Positions 9,098 through 17,028 of a DNA stretch of 36,083 bases are shown here, in pieces. Within the stretch, counting starts at the first letter, position 1; every line of letters begins with the position of its first letter. The stretch is from the IMG/VR virus record IMGVR_UViG_3300009152_000108, positions 1-36,083 of that record; one strand, 5' to 3'. This DNA comes from a virus. The position numbers were made by a program, and so were the translations under genes. A model generated the notes under the pieces. It searched no databases and was not told the origin of the DNA. It saw only the letters and a list, made by a program, of their open reading frames with translations.

Positions 9098-10045
9098 ATG
9101 AACAAGGAAGAGCAATTCCGTCGTCTGTCTTTAGGACCTTCGGAACTTAAAGTACTATTAACCCTAGAATACTTTGCAGACAGCAAAGGGGTCGCTGACC
9201 CTACAATGAACATCTTAGAAGAAGTTACCGGCTATAGCCGTATGCAGATATCACGCTCGGTCAAAACTTTGATCAAAGAAAACTACATTGAAGTTAAGCG
9301 CTTAAAGCGTCTTGATGGTTTTAACCATCGTAATGTATACCAACTGCTTAGTAACACTAATGTTACAGTCACTTCCGCGTCGCAGAGCCATAGTAACGCC
9401 GATGTTACATCAATTACTAATAAAGCTTTAGTTATTAAGATAGATAAAGCATTAGATACTACGTATCTAATGGGAGAAGAGGAAAAAGTGGTTAATCGTT
9501 GGAAAGACGACGATGATGATCTTGCAGGTGTGGGATTGATCGAAGAACCTAAGACCGTACAAACCAAGAAAGCTTCTAAGCGCGAGCCTAAAACTAGGCA
9601 CAGTCGTCCTATCGAAGAGTGGACTCCAGCCGATATGGCTACAGAGTTTTCGTACAGGGTCTACCAAGCACTGCCTGGCATACCTGGCGTAGTCAACACC
9701 CGTAACCTGTGGGGTGCGCTAGCTAAAAATCGTAAGCAGTTTGGCGTAACTGCCGTGCTTGAGTACGAAGTTCTAGAGAAATACTTCGCTGATAATCGCA
9801 ACCTGACCTCGTTAAAACAGGCTCCAGCCTACGCACACGCTAAGTTTTTAACTTTTTTAACAAACAACATTCAGGCAGTAGCCTCAGACCTTGGTGTTGA
9901 AGATCTGCCAGAAGACATTCCGGTAATTGAGCCAAGGAACAACTACGTTTACGCAACCGATGGTCGCAGGTTTGACAATTCAATGCCCGGTAGGTTAGCA
10001 TTAAAGCAATACGAAAAAAGGAAGGAACAAGCAAATGACGTATGA
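9098..10045 (+). CDS. Winged-helix replication initiator-like protein
   Basis: A 315-residue protein with TATGGAGC upstream. Residues 10-85 form a winged helix: LGPSELKVLLTLEYFADSKG, then NILEEVTGYSRMQISRSVKTL as recognition helices, then a basic wing (EVKRLKRLDGF). An acidic and low-complexity linker (about 90-185) joins it to a helical C-terminal domain with WTPADMATEFSYRVYQ and NLWGALAKNRKQFGV. This two-domain plan is like phage replisome organisers (O-like or DnaD-like). Its neighbour is a DnaC-like loader, with an 11-base overlap, so it probably marks the origin and recruits the loader. Inverted repeats lie in the linker-coding DNA. The initiator role is inferred from plan and position. 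Confidence 0.6.
   Translation: MNKEEQFRRLSLGPSELKVLLTLEYFADSKGVADPTMNILEEVTGYSRMQISRSVKTLIKENYIEVKRLKRLDGFNHRNVYQLLSNTNVTVTSASQSHSNADVTSITNKALVIKIDKALDTTYLMGEEEKVVNRWKDDDDDLAGVGLIEEPKTVQTKKASKREPKTRHSRPIEEWTPADMATEFSYRVYQALPGIPGVVNTRNLWGALAKNRKQFGVTAVLEYEVLEKYFADNRNLTSLKQAPAYAHAKFLTFLTNNIQAVASDLGVEDLPEDIPVIEPRNNYVYATDGRRFDNSMPGRLALKQYEKRKEQANDV
9351..9470 (+). repeat. Cluster of inverted repeats within the initiator gene; candidate origin
   Basis: Two copies of GTAAC-N6-GTTAC lie at 9351-9366 and 9393-9408, 42 bases apart, both preceded by TAG(A) and followed by A. Just after them are the palindrome TAAAGCTTTA (9421-9430) and a larger one, TTAGATAC-TAC-GTATCTAA, at 9452-9470, in AT-rich DNA. 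The region encodes the low-complexity linker of the initiator, where protein constraint is weak. In lambdoid phages the origin iterons lie within the initiator gene in the same way. The repeats are seen directly; origin function is inference. Confidence 0.4.
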
Positions 10046-10760
10046 TGTGTCTAAACTAAGTGGAGATAAGCGCCACACAATCGCAGTAAACTCAAACATT
10101 CCTCGTAGGTTTATAGGAATGGAACCAAATGATATCAAAGATATGATGGGAGCTTTTTCAAATGAAATTGAAGATTGGATTACTAATGTTCTTGAAGGCA
10201 ATGTTATTAAACAACTTGGCGGTATCGGAGTTACTGGCGTTGGGCTGTTATTTGACGGTGGTCCTGGTCTAGGTAAAACTACTCACGCAGTAGTTACACT
10301 TATGGAATTGATCCGTAGGCTACCTGAAGATCCTAAGCAGGTTTCTCGCATATTTGGAACTGGTAACACCGAGGTTGGGCGTAGCTTTAGGTCTATATAT
10401 TATTTGACTTTTCCTGAGTTTGTTGTTAGGAAGAAAGCCGTGATGGAAGCTGACAACGAAACTAAGCGTGAACTGTATGAAGAGATGCAGGGCTTTCACG
10501 GTCGCGCAAAAGATGACAACTTAAACGTACGCATCCTAGTTCTAGATGATCTTGGAAAAGAGTATGGATCTAAGTATGTAGACGCTTCCTTTGACGAGAT
10601 CCTTCGTGCTCGTTATGACAAGGGGCTACCTACAATCATTACTACAAACGTGCTACGTGAAAAGTGGGCTGCTCAGTATGGCGAAGCAATGGGTTCATTT
10701 GCCTATGAAGCATTTACCCGCATTCAGCTAGGTGCTAAAGATCTTAGGAAGAACGGATAA
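10035..10760 (+). CDS. DnaC-like AAA+ helicase loader
   Basis: A 241-residue ATPase. Walker A is GGPGLGKTT at residues 75-83 and Walker B is ILVLDDLGKE at 167-176, followed by the DEILRARYDKGLPTIITTN sensor block at about 184-204, as in DnaC and IstB-type loaders. The N-terminus (about 1-65) is a short helical extension for binding a partner. It would load the DnaB-like helicase encoded at 11486 onto origin DNA using ATP. The start overlaps the initiator gene by 11 bases and the stop overlaps the next ATG by one. The product call is firm; the partner is inferred from gene order. Confidence 0.85.
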   Translation: MTYDVSKLSGDKRHTIAVNSNIPRRFIGMEPNDIKDMMGAFSNEIEDWITNVLEGNVIKQLGGIGVTGVGLLFDGGPGLGKTTHAVVTLMELIRRLPEDPKQVSRIFGTGNTEVGRSFRSIYYLTFPEFVVRKKAVMEADNETKRELYEEMQGFHGRAKDDNLNVRILVLDDLGKEYGSKYVDASFDEILRARYDKGLPTIITTNVLREKWAAQYGEAMGSFAYEAFTRIQLGAKDLRKNG

Positions 10761-11050
10761 TGGATATTAAATGGAGGACTATCCAGTTTTTTATATCCCC
10801 TAATGGAGTGTGTGAAGTTCAATCAGACGACACCTCTACTAAAAAACTCCGTTGCACTTGCAGGGACTTTGCAATCTTAGCTCGTTGTAAGCACGTAAAA
10901 TTTGTTAGGGACCGGATTGGTCAAACAGGGATTTTTACTGTAAAACTTGCTGAAGATACCGACGATGAAAACGTCGTAGCAGCAATGCACGACCCAGAAA
11001 AGTTTCGTAGGTTTTTAATACAACACGCAAAGATAGAGGTAATTGAATGA
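10760..11050 (+). CDS. Small SWIM zinc-finger protein
   Basis: A 96-residue protein. C32-x-C34 with C43-x-H45 (CTCRDFAILARCKH) fits the SWIM zinc-finger pattern CxC...CxH, a fold that binds DNA or protein. The rest is a short beta-rich lead and an acidic helical tail ending VIE. It sits between the helicase loader and the helicase, with 1- and 4-base overlaps, so a role in replication or in regulating it is plausible. No catalytic domain is present, unlike larger SWIM proteins. Confidence 0.65.
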   Translation: MDIKWRTIQFFISPNGVCEVQSDDTSTKKLRCTCRDFAILARCKHVKFVRDRIGQTGIFTVKLAEDTDDENVVAAMHDPEKFRRFLIQHAKIEVIE

Positions 11051-11472
11051 GGGGTGGCGATATTTCCAATGAAACTCCTCCAAAAATTATAGTTTTGGTT
11101 GATGTAGTAGCTACTCTAAAACAAGAAGAGTCAACTTCAAGGTCAGTATTATTTAAGAAAAAGTCTACAAAATCTAGTGTAGATATAAACCTAAAAGAAG
11201 TAGCACATCTATGGACCCTTGGAAACAAATACGGTCTTTCAATAGAGCTAGCGGGGTATGAAGACCAAGGATGGGCTTTAGAAGACCTTGAAAAAGTAAT
11301 GGAAACTTTAGAACGTAAAGTCTCTAACCCGTTTAACTATGCAGAAGTCTACGCAGATGTAGACCAACTAGTTTCTTTGCTTCCATATAGGAGCAGTTTA
11401 AAAGGAGTCGTAGACATGCCGGGACGTGTTGCTAGGTATGGCTCTTATGGTGTAGAATTATCTAATCTTTAA
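11047..11472 (+). CDS. Unknown protein, possible degenerate HAD-like fold
   Basis: A 141-residue protein overlapping the SWIM gene by 4 bases. I do not recognise it firmly. The N-terminal strand IIVLVDVVATL (residues 14-24) resembles HAD motif I (DxDGT) with D19 kept and the second acid replaced by Val. It is followed by a helix-rich middle (HLWTLGNKYGLSIELAGYED). A Lys-Lys-Lys stretch is near residue 38. If it is HAD-like it may bind rather than hydrolyse a phosphate compound. The position just upstream of the helicase gene suggests a replication-linked role. Low certainty beyond being a real gene. Confidence 0.5.
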   Translation: MRGGDISNETPPKIIVLVDVVATLKQEESTSRSVLFKKKSTKSSVDINLKEVAHLWTLGNKYGLSIELAGYEDQGWALEDLEKVMETLERKVSNPFNYAEVYADVDQLVSLLPYRSSLKGVVDMPGRVARYGSYGVELSNL

Positions 11473-11485
11473 GAAGGAATAAGAA

Positions 11486-12736
11486 ATGGCATTTGATAAC
11501 GAGTATCGTTTAGTAAGTAAAGTAATACGTGATCGTCAGATCATACCTGTAATTGAAAAGGGTATAAAAGATGATTGGATTGTAGATGACGATCTACGTC
11601 GCGTATGGAAATTTGTTCGTGAGCACTACGTAAAGTATAGGGAAGTACCTACAGCTACAACTGTACGGGACAACTTTCCTGCATTTAAAGTGCTTGATGT
11701 GCAAGACAGTATTGACTACCTCATTGACCAGATGATTTCTTTTCGTCGTCGCACCCTGACTAAAAATGGTATTGAGGACTCTCTTGCCAAGATGGTTGTA
11801 AATGACCACGAAGGTGCATTAAATGAAATGAGCAGGACAGTCGCTATTGTTAGTGAACAGGGTAACGTAGGTACCACTCACGTAGACTTAGCAAAAGATC
11901 CAGCTGCACGTTTTACAGAGTACGAGAATCTACAGAATTCTGTTTTACTTGGCATACCTACTGGTTTTGCAAAGATTGATGAAGCTACTGCTGGCTTACA
12001 AGGCGGTCAACTAATTACAGTTATTGCTCCGCCTAAAACAGGTAAGTCACAGATTGCTTTGCAGATGGCTGTTAATGTACACAAGGTTGGAAAAATCCCT
12101 ATGTTCCAATCATTTGAGATGAATAACCATGAGCAGTCTCAGCGTCACGATGCTATTCGTGCTAATTTATCAGCAAAGAACTTACGTGTTGGTAAACTAA
12201 ACACACAAGAAGAAGAACGCTACATCGATATGCTAGAAGAAATGAAGACATCACATCCCTTCCATCTGGTTGACGCAGTGAATGGTTTGACCATCGATAC
12301 TCTTGTTGCCAAAGCTGAACAACTAAAGCCAGATATCCTATTTGTAGATGGTGTTTATCTTATGCTTGATCAGATTAGTGGCGACTCTAACACTCCACAG
12401 GCTTTAACAAACATTACTCGTGGACTTAAGCGTGTTGCACAGGTTCTTGATATCCCTGTAGTTATTACAACCCAGACTTTGCTTTGGAAAATGAAAGGTG
12501 GAAAAGTTTCTGCCGATTCTATTGGTTACTCATCCTCATTCTTCCAAGACTCTGATGTTATTCTAGGTCTTGATCAAATTGACAATGATGAAAAAAGGCG
12601 TACTCTACGTGTTGTTCAAGCACGTAACTGTGGTCCTTCAGACGCAACTATTACTTGGGACTGGGATACCGGTTGTTTTCACGATGAATCAAAAGACTCT
12701 AGTTGTGACTTCTGCTCACCTTGGAGTGCTGTTTAA
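11486..12736 (+). CDS. dnaB: DnaB-like replicative DNA helicase
   Basis: A 416-residue protein with AGAAGGAA upstream. Residues 1-120 form the DnaB N-terminal helical domain. The RecA-like motor has LGIPTGFAKIDEATAGLQGG (155-174), Walker A APPKTGKS (181-188), Walker B with D288 in DILFVDG, and the ITTQ sensor region. It would unwind the fork as a hexamer, loaded by the DnaC-like protein. The C-terminus carries an unusual CDFC pair (C407, C410) before the end, not part of DnaB, perhaps for metal or partner binding. The stop overlaps the primase start by one base. Confidence 0.9.
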   Translation: MAFDNEYRLVSKVIRDRQIIPVIEKGIKDDWIVDDDLRRVWKFVREHYVKYREVPTATTVRDNFPAFKVLDVQDSIDYLIDQMISFRRRTLTKNGIEDSLAKMVVNDHEGALNEMSRTVAIVSEQGNVGTTHVDLAKDPAARFTEYENLQNSVLLGIPTGFAKIDEATAGLQGGQLITVIAPPKTGKSQIALQMAVNVHKVGKIPMFQSFEMNNHEQSQRHDAIRANLSAKNLRVGKLNTQEEERYIDMLEEMKTSHPFHLVDAVNGLTIDTLVAKAEQLKPDILFVDGVYLMLDQISGDSNTPQALTNITRGLKRVAQVLDIPVVITTQTLLWKMKGGKVSADSIGYSSSFFQDSDVILGLDQIDNDEKRRTLRVVQARNCGPSDATITWDWDTGCFHDESKDSSCDFCSPWSAV

Positions 12737-13743
12737 TGTTCAATGTTGAAGAGACTCTAAATGTCATAGGCATAGATTATACTGTGCGCAACGAAGAAGC
12801 CAACGCTTTATGCCCTATGCATGAGCGCATGACTGGTCGTCCAGATGGTAACCCTTCTTGGTGGATTAATTTAGAAACAGGTGCACACATATGTTTTTCG
12901 TGTCACTATAAAGGCAATCTGCTACAGCTAGTTTGTGACATCAATGAATTTTACATAAAGCTGCCAGACGCCTCGTATGGGTACGATTATGCAGCAGGCA
13001 AGTCTTGGTTGGCAAATGCTTCTGATACGCCCGTAGAGAGGCTCCTAGAGCATTTAAAGGCTATTCCAAGGTTCATTCAACCCATACCAAAACCTATTCC
13101 AATGTCAGAGGCTAGGCTAGCTGTTTTTGTTGATCCACCCCAAGAGGAATTAGACAAGCGGGGTATTTCTTTACATGATGCTCAGGATCTAGGAATCCTA
13201 TGGGACGCCAATAAAAAGAACTGGATCTTGCCTTTACGCCACCCAGGCACAAATGCGCTGATGGGCTGGCAAGAAAAGGGGACAGTTTCTCGTACTTTTA
13301 TGAATCGCCCTGCAGGCATTGCAAAGTCCACGACTTTATTCGGCATACAAACACTCAAAGATAATGAACCCGTTATTGTTGTAGAGTCCCCTCTAGATGT
13401 AGCACATATTTTGTCATCTGGATGGCGTTTCCCAGTTGTTGCAGTTTGCGGGTCCTCAATGAGCGAAGATCAGGTAAAATTATTAAGGAACTCAGATACA
13501 GTAATTGCCGCATTTGACAACCCAAACATTGATAAAGCAGGTAAAAAAGCGTGTGACGAACTTCAGGTTTTAGCTCGCAAATACGGTCTTATGGTTTATT
13601 ATTTTAACTATGGGAACAGTGCCTCAAAAGACCCAGGTGATTTAAATGCCGAAGAAATACTCTGGGGCATAGAGCACGCTAAACCAGGAATATACGGAGA
13701 ATCAGCATATGTTTATAGGAACACTGAAACCATATCAAGTTGA
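12736..13743 (+). CDS. dnaG: DnaG-like DNA primase
   Basis: A 335-residue protein; the start is ATG 12736 in a TAATG junction with the helicase, as the TTG at 12721 is less likely. A zinc-binding CHC2-type domain has C26, H29, C53 and C56 (CPMH and CFSC). A Toprim region has VVESPLD with E217 and D221, and later FDNPNID with D261 and D266, which match the acidic metal-binding residues. It would make RNA primers for PolA on the lagging strand. It is shorter than host DnaG (about 600 residues) and lacks the helicase-binding C-terminal domain. Its last 35 bases overlap the next gene. Confidence 0.85.
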   Translation: MFNVEETLNVIGIDYTVRNEEANALCPMHERMTGRPDGNPSWWINLETGAHICFSCHYKGNLLQLVCDINEFYIKLPDASYGYDYAAGKSWLANASDTPVERLLEHLKAIPRFIQPIPKPIPMSEARLAVFVDPPQEELDKRGISLHDAQDLGILWDANKKNWILPLRHPGTNALMGWQEKGTVSRTFMNRPAGIAKSTTLFGIQTLKDNEPVIVVESPLDVAHILSSGWRFPVVAVCGSSMSEDQVKLLRNSDTVIAAFDNPNIDKAGKKACDELQVLARKYGLMVYYFNYGNSASKDPGDLNAEEILWGIEHAKPGIYGESAYVYRNTETISS

Positions 13744-15259
13744 AGCCGTTGAAAAAATGGTTGCTAGTAAAAAAATATTGGTTGCTTATGAAATGGGTCT
13801 TGGTAAAACACCTATGACTATTGCAGCAATAGAAAAACTGAGCACTAAACTTACCTTAGTTGTTTGTTTATCCAGCTTAAAATACCAGTGGCAAAAAGAG
13901 ATTACAAAATTCTCTAATAAAAAAGCTCTTGTAATCGATGGCACAGTTGCTCAAAGAGCAACACAGTACAACTCTATGCTAGAGTATGATTATGTAATTA
14001 TGAACTATGAACAAGTTGTAAATGACTGGGATCGTATTAAAACGGTTCCTTTTACGGCTATGGTTTGTGATGAGGCAACTGCCATCAAAGGATTTAGAGC
14101 CAAACGATCTAAAAAGATTAAAGATCTTTCTAAAAATATTCCAATTAGGTTTGCTTTAACAGGAACTCCTATTGAAAATGGTAGACCTGAAGAGATGTAC
14201 TCTATTATGCAGTTTGTAAACAAAGACATTCTAGGGCGGTTTGATATCTTTGATAAAACATTTATTGTTAGAAACCGTTTTGGTGGCGTAGACCGTTACC
14301 GCAATTTGTCACTGCTTCATGATACAGTTAAGAAAGCAACTGTTCGTAAATCTCAAAAAGATGATGATGTAAAACCTTACTTACCAGATGCAGTGTATAG
14401 AGAGCCTTTAAGTGTAAAACTTGATAGGACTTCTCAAAAGCTATATGACCACATATCTAAAGACACAATAGACCTTTTAATTGAGGCTAGTGAAGTATTT
14501 GGAGCAAACTTTAATGTTGCAGTTCATTACGGTCAAATGTACGACCCAGGAGATCCTGCCAATGAAATGCGTGGTCAAATAATGTCTAGAATTTCTGCCT
14601 TAAGAATGCTTTGCTCTAATCCTCAAAGCCTCTTAATAAGTGCCGCTAACTTTGAAAAACATACTGGTAAAGGCAGCGCTTATATCCACTCTTTAATGGA
14701 TAAGATGGATGGTTTGCATAAGAATAACAAGCTAGACACTACAATTTCATACATAAAAGATCATTTAGATATCGATCAGTCTTACAAGATAGTAGTCTTT
14801 TCTTCTTATCTTGATTCAGTTGATATTTTAAGAAAACACCTTGCCTTACATGGAATAGGTGCCGTCTCATACACAGGAGAAATGAATGCCAAAGAAAAAG
14901 AAACATCGAAAGAAGCCTTTCAATCACACCCTGATATACGAATTCTTGTTAGTTCTGATGCTGGTGGTTACGGTGTTGATTTACCTCAAGCCAACCTCTT
15001 AATAAATTATGACCAACCCTGGTCAGCAGGACTAGCTGTTCAAAGAAATGGGCGTATCCAACGTGCTTCTTCCAATTGGACAACAATTACAATTCAAGAT
15101 ATACTAGTACAAGACTCCATTGAAGAACGTCAACACGACATGTTAAAACAAAAATCGAGTGTCGCTAATGCGGTTTTGGATGGAGTTGGTATAAACTCAA
15201 AAGGTGGAGTTGACTTAACCGTAGGTAGTCTGATAAACTTCTTAACTAACAATCTATAA
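13709..15259 (+). CDS. SNF2/DEAD-type helicase (SF2)
   Basis: A 516-residue protein. Motif I is YEMGLGKT (27-34), motif II CDEAT with D121-E122, motif III LTGTPIENG (150-158), motif VI near QRNGRIQRAS (about 443-452), and the block VSSDAGGYGVDLPQANLLIN fits motif V. LKPYQVEAVEKM at the start is the SNF2 Q-motif-like region. Such proteins move along double-stranded DNA, remodel forks or displace bound proteins; many phages carry one next to their primase. It starts 35 bases before the primase stop. No nuclease domain is attached. Confidence 0.85.
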   Translation: MFIGTLKPYQVEAVEKMVASKKILVAYEMGLGKTPMTIAAIEKLSTKLTLVVCLSSLKYQWQKEITKFSNKKALVIDGTVAQRATQYNSMLEYDYVIMNYEQVVNDWDRIKTVPFTAMVCDEATAIKGFRAKRSKKIKDLSKNIPIRFALTGTPIENGRPEEMYSIMQFVNKDILGRFDIFDKTFIVRNRFGGVDRYRNLSLLHDTVKKATVRKSQKDDDVKPYLPDAVYREPLSVKLDRTSQKLYDHISKDTIDLLIEASEVFGANFNVAVHYGQMYDPGDPANEMRGQIMSRISALRMLCSNPQSLLISAANFEKHTGKGSAYIHSLMDKMDGLHKNNKLDTTISYIKDHLDIDQSYKIVVFSSYLDSVDILRKHLALHGIGAVSYTGEMNAKEKETSKEAFQSHPDIRILVSSDAGGYGVDLPQANLLINYDQPWSAGLAVQRNGRIQRASSNWTTITIQDILVQDSIEERQHDMLKQKSSVANAVLDGVGINSKGGVDLTVGSLINFLTNNL

Positions 15260-15269
15260 GGAAAGAAAA

Positions 15270-15713
15270 ATGGCAAAAATTATTGAAGAGGAATCTCGTC
15301 TTCCACAAGATCCGGAAGACTTTCAAGCACAAGCACGTGAGTATGTATTACTAAAGAAAAGCTTAGAGGCTCTTGAAGCTCGCCAAAAAGAACTACGTGA
15401 AAAGCTATTTGAAAAACTAGATCTAGAAGGTCAGGAAGACTCTTCTGGTAACGTGTTCATTGAGTTGTCTAATGAGATTGAAGGCATTCGTGTACTTGAA
15501 AAGCAGCGTCGTACTTCTCGTAAGTTAGATGAAAACATAGCAGAAGCAATGATTATGGAAAAAGGTCTAGAAGAAACACTGTACAAGACCATCCGTGTTA
15601 TTGACGAAGATGCTATTATGGCAGCTCATTACAACGACCAGTTAACTGAAGACGAGATCGATCAGATGTTTCCTTCTAAAGTTACTTGGGCTTTGATGAC
15701 CAAAAAGAAGTAG
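15270..15713 (+). CDS. Unknown coiled-coil protein
   Basis: A 147-residue, highly charged protein with AAGGAAAG upstream. Residues 25-55 form a clear coiled coil (LKKSLEALEARQKELREKLF), followed by a beta part (VFIELSNEIEGIRVLEKQRR), a helix near KLDENIAEAMIMEKG and a basic end TKKK. It resembles small phage proteins found between helicase and SSB genes, whose function I do not know. It contains no Cys pair and no nucleotide-binding motif. Possibly an accessory factor for replication. Confidence 0.6.
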   Translation: MAKIIEEESRLPQDPEDFQAQAREYVLLKKSLEALEARQKELREKLFEKLDLEGQEDSSGNVFIELSNEIEGIRVLEKQRRTSRKLDENIAEAMIMEKGLEETLYKTIRVIDEDAIMAAHYNDQLTEDEIDQMFPSKVTWALMTKKK

Positions 15714-15716
15714 GCT

Positions 15717-16187
15717 ATGTCAGGTATACGTAGTGAAGAAGAACTCTTAAAAGGATTTGAGGGTCTTGATCTCGTACCTGGATCTAAAAAAACACGCCGT
15801 CCAGCTTCATCTGAAGCAGGAAAAAAGCGTGGTAAGCTTTCTAAAGAGCAAAATGGTTGGGATGAAAATCCCACTATTAAACTCTTGAAAGGAATAGAAA
15901 CAGAAGTTTTTCCAATCAGTGCATTAGCCAAAGCATTGGATAAACAGATTGTTACTATTCGTTTATGGGAAAAGAAAGGGTACATCCCAATCGCCCCATA
16001 TCGTTTGCGCTCTAAAAGTCTTAAAGGGAATAAAGTAATGGGTAATCGTGTTTATACACGTGTGCTTATTGAAATTACCATTGAGGAATTTGCAAAGCGC
16101 GGACTACTAGGTTCTGCTCGTGTAGAGTGGAGCTTGCATCCAGACCTTACTGACGTACTTGTCAAAAGGTGGAAAGATGTGCTATAA
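15717..16187 (+). CDS. MerR-like helix-turn-helix protein
   Basis: A 156-residue protein. The segment from about residue 66 (VFPISALAKALDKQIVTIRLWEKKG followed by YIPIAPYRL) is the MerR/excisionase helix-turn-helix with its first wing, and VYTRVLIEITIEEF is the next helical part. The first 50 residues are charged and rich in Lys and Arg (KKTRRP, GKKRGK). The SSB-like gene's promoter overlaps its 3' end, so this protein may control that unit, which is inference. It has no effector-binding domain of classical MerR proteins. Confidence 0.65.
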   Translation: MSGIRSEEELLKGFEGLDLVPGSKKTRRPASSEAGKKRGKLSKEQNGWDENPTIKLLKGIETEVFPISALAKALDKQIVTIRLWEKKGYIPIAPYRLRSKSLKGNKVMGNRVYTRVLIEITIEEFAKRGLLGSARVEWSLHPDLTDVLVKRWKDVL

Positions 16188-16188
16188 T
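16159..16188 (+). promoter_or_regulatory. Strong sigma70-like promoter for the SSB-like gene
   Basis: TTGTCA at 16159-16164, an 18-base spacer, then TATAAT at 16183-16188 preceded by TGC (extended -10). This is close to consensus and lies inside the end of the MerR-like gene. It would start transcription near 16195, giving a leader of about 67 bases before the SSB-like start at 16262. It is the best promoter-like sequence I see in the window. Confidence 0.7.
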
Positions 16189-16261
16189 AACAACTGAGAG
16201 TCAAATGACCTCATTACCAACCGAGACCGCAAGGCTCACTACCAATAAGGAGATAGTCAAT

Positions 16262-16915
16262 ATGACTATTGAAAACCCACAAGTCGATGCAAACTTCTAC
16301 TTAGAAGATGCAGAAGACGCACCCGCAAAGCACGGCACTTCTGTCCAGTCAGGCTGGGCAGCAGCTGAAGGTCTTCTAAAGCCAAAGCGTGCTAATGGCA
16401 ACTATCCAACTGAGTTCCGTTTTAGTGAGGAACTACAGCTTGTTCGTTTCTTGGACAATGAACCATACCTGGTTTACCAGCTACACTGGATTGATCGTTC
16501 TGAAGGCAAGAAGTCTTTTGTTTGTCTAGGTGACGAGTGTCCACTGTGTACAATGCTTGGTGACAAGCCAAAGCCAAAGTTTGCATTTAATATTCTTGTC
16601 CTTAGTGACGAGCAGCCTAACGTGCAAATCCTAACTGCTACAACTCCTCTAGCTCGCCAGTTGCAAGCTGCTAACAGCCACCCAGTTCGTGGTCCACTTA
16701 GCAAGTACTACTGGACCCTTGGACGTCAGGGCACAGGCGCTTCTACACAGTACTCCCTAGAACGTGTAAAAGCTGCTGACCTTGCTGAAGAGTGGGATCT
16801 AGATGCAGAAAATGTTGAGGCAATTGCTTCATCAGCAGTTATGTATGGTCAAGAGGCTATCTACCTCACCCCACGCGCTGAATTAATTCAGATCGCTCGT
16901 TCACTACTGAACTAA
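16262..16915 (+). CDS. Probable ssDNA-binding protein with zinc-binding insertion
   Basis: A 217-residue protein. ATG 16262 is chosen because AAGGAG (16247-16252) lies 9 bases upstream; ATGs at 16169 and 16205 are in frame but would place the first inside the upstream gene, before the promoter's start site. Residues 60-120 look like an OB-fold with a zinc-binding block C88, C93, C96 (FVCLGDECPLC) then PKPKFAFNILVLSD, reminiscent of gp32-type phage SSBs. The end is helical and acidic in part. It has its own promoter and terminator, and its codons seem more GC-ending than its neighbours, fitting a highly expressed protein. Position next to PolA supports the role; identity is not proven. Confidence 0.55.
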   Translation: MTIENPQVDANFYLEDAEDAPAKHGTSVQSGWAAAEGLLKPKRANGNYPTEFRFSEELQLVRFLDNEPYLVYQLHWIDRSEGKKSFVCLGDECPLCTMLGDKPKPKFAFNILVLSDEQPNVQILTATTPLARQLQAANSHPVRGPLSKYYWTLGRQGTGASTQYSLERVKAADLAEEWDLDAENVEAIASSAVMYGQEAIYLTPRAELIQIARSLLN

Positions 16916-16927
16916 CCCACAAAACCA

Positions 16928-16966
16928 AGTAGTTTAAAGGTTCTTCCTTTCTTGCTTTAAACTACT
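16928..16966 (+). other. Perfect 12-bp hairpin downstream of SSB-like gene
   Basis: Arms AGTAGTTTAAAG (16928-16939) and CTTTAAACTACT (16955-16966) pair perfectly around a 15-base pyrimidine-rich loop. It is not followed by a T run, so it is not a full terminator by itself. It lies 7 bases before the terminator stem and could protect the mRNA end or act with it. Confidence 0.65.
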
Positions 16967-16972
16967 ACCTCC

Positions 16973-17020
16973 GATGGGGGCTAAAGTGATCCGCTCCTTT
17001 AGCCCCCATCATTTCTTTCT
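16973..17020 (+). terminator. Intrinsic terminator between SSB-like and polA
   Basis: The arms at 16973-16986 (GATGGGGGCTAAAG) and 16997-17010 pair over 14 bases with a 10-base loop. A T-rich tail, ATTTCTTTCT, follows at 17011-17020. This is a typical rho-independent terminator. PolA starts at 17029, so its message must come from readthrough or from a promoter I cannot see. Confidence 0.8.
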
Positions 17021-17028
17021 AGGGACTT

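Noticed and set aside
9283-9567. Open frame of 94 codons on the - strand inside the initiator gene
   Set aside because: It lies entirely opposite a well-supported gene, has no ribosome site and no recognisable protein pattern; it is a shadow frame.
10935-11228. Open frame of 97 codons on the - strand across two small genes
   Set aside because: The + strand SWIM protein and its neighbour explain the region with tight overlaps; the - strand reading is low quality and isolated.
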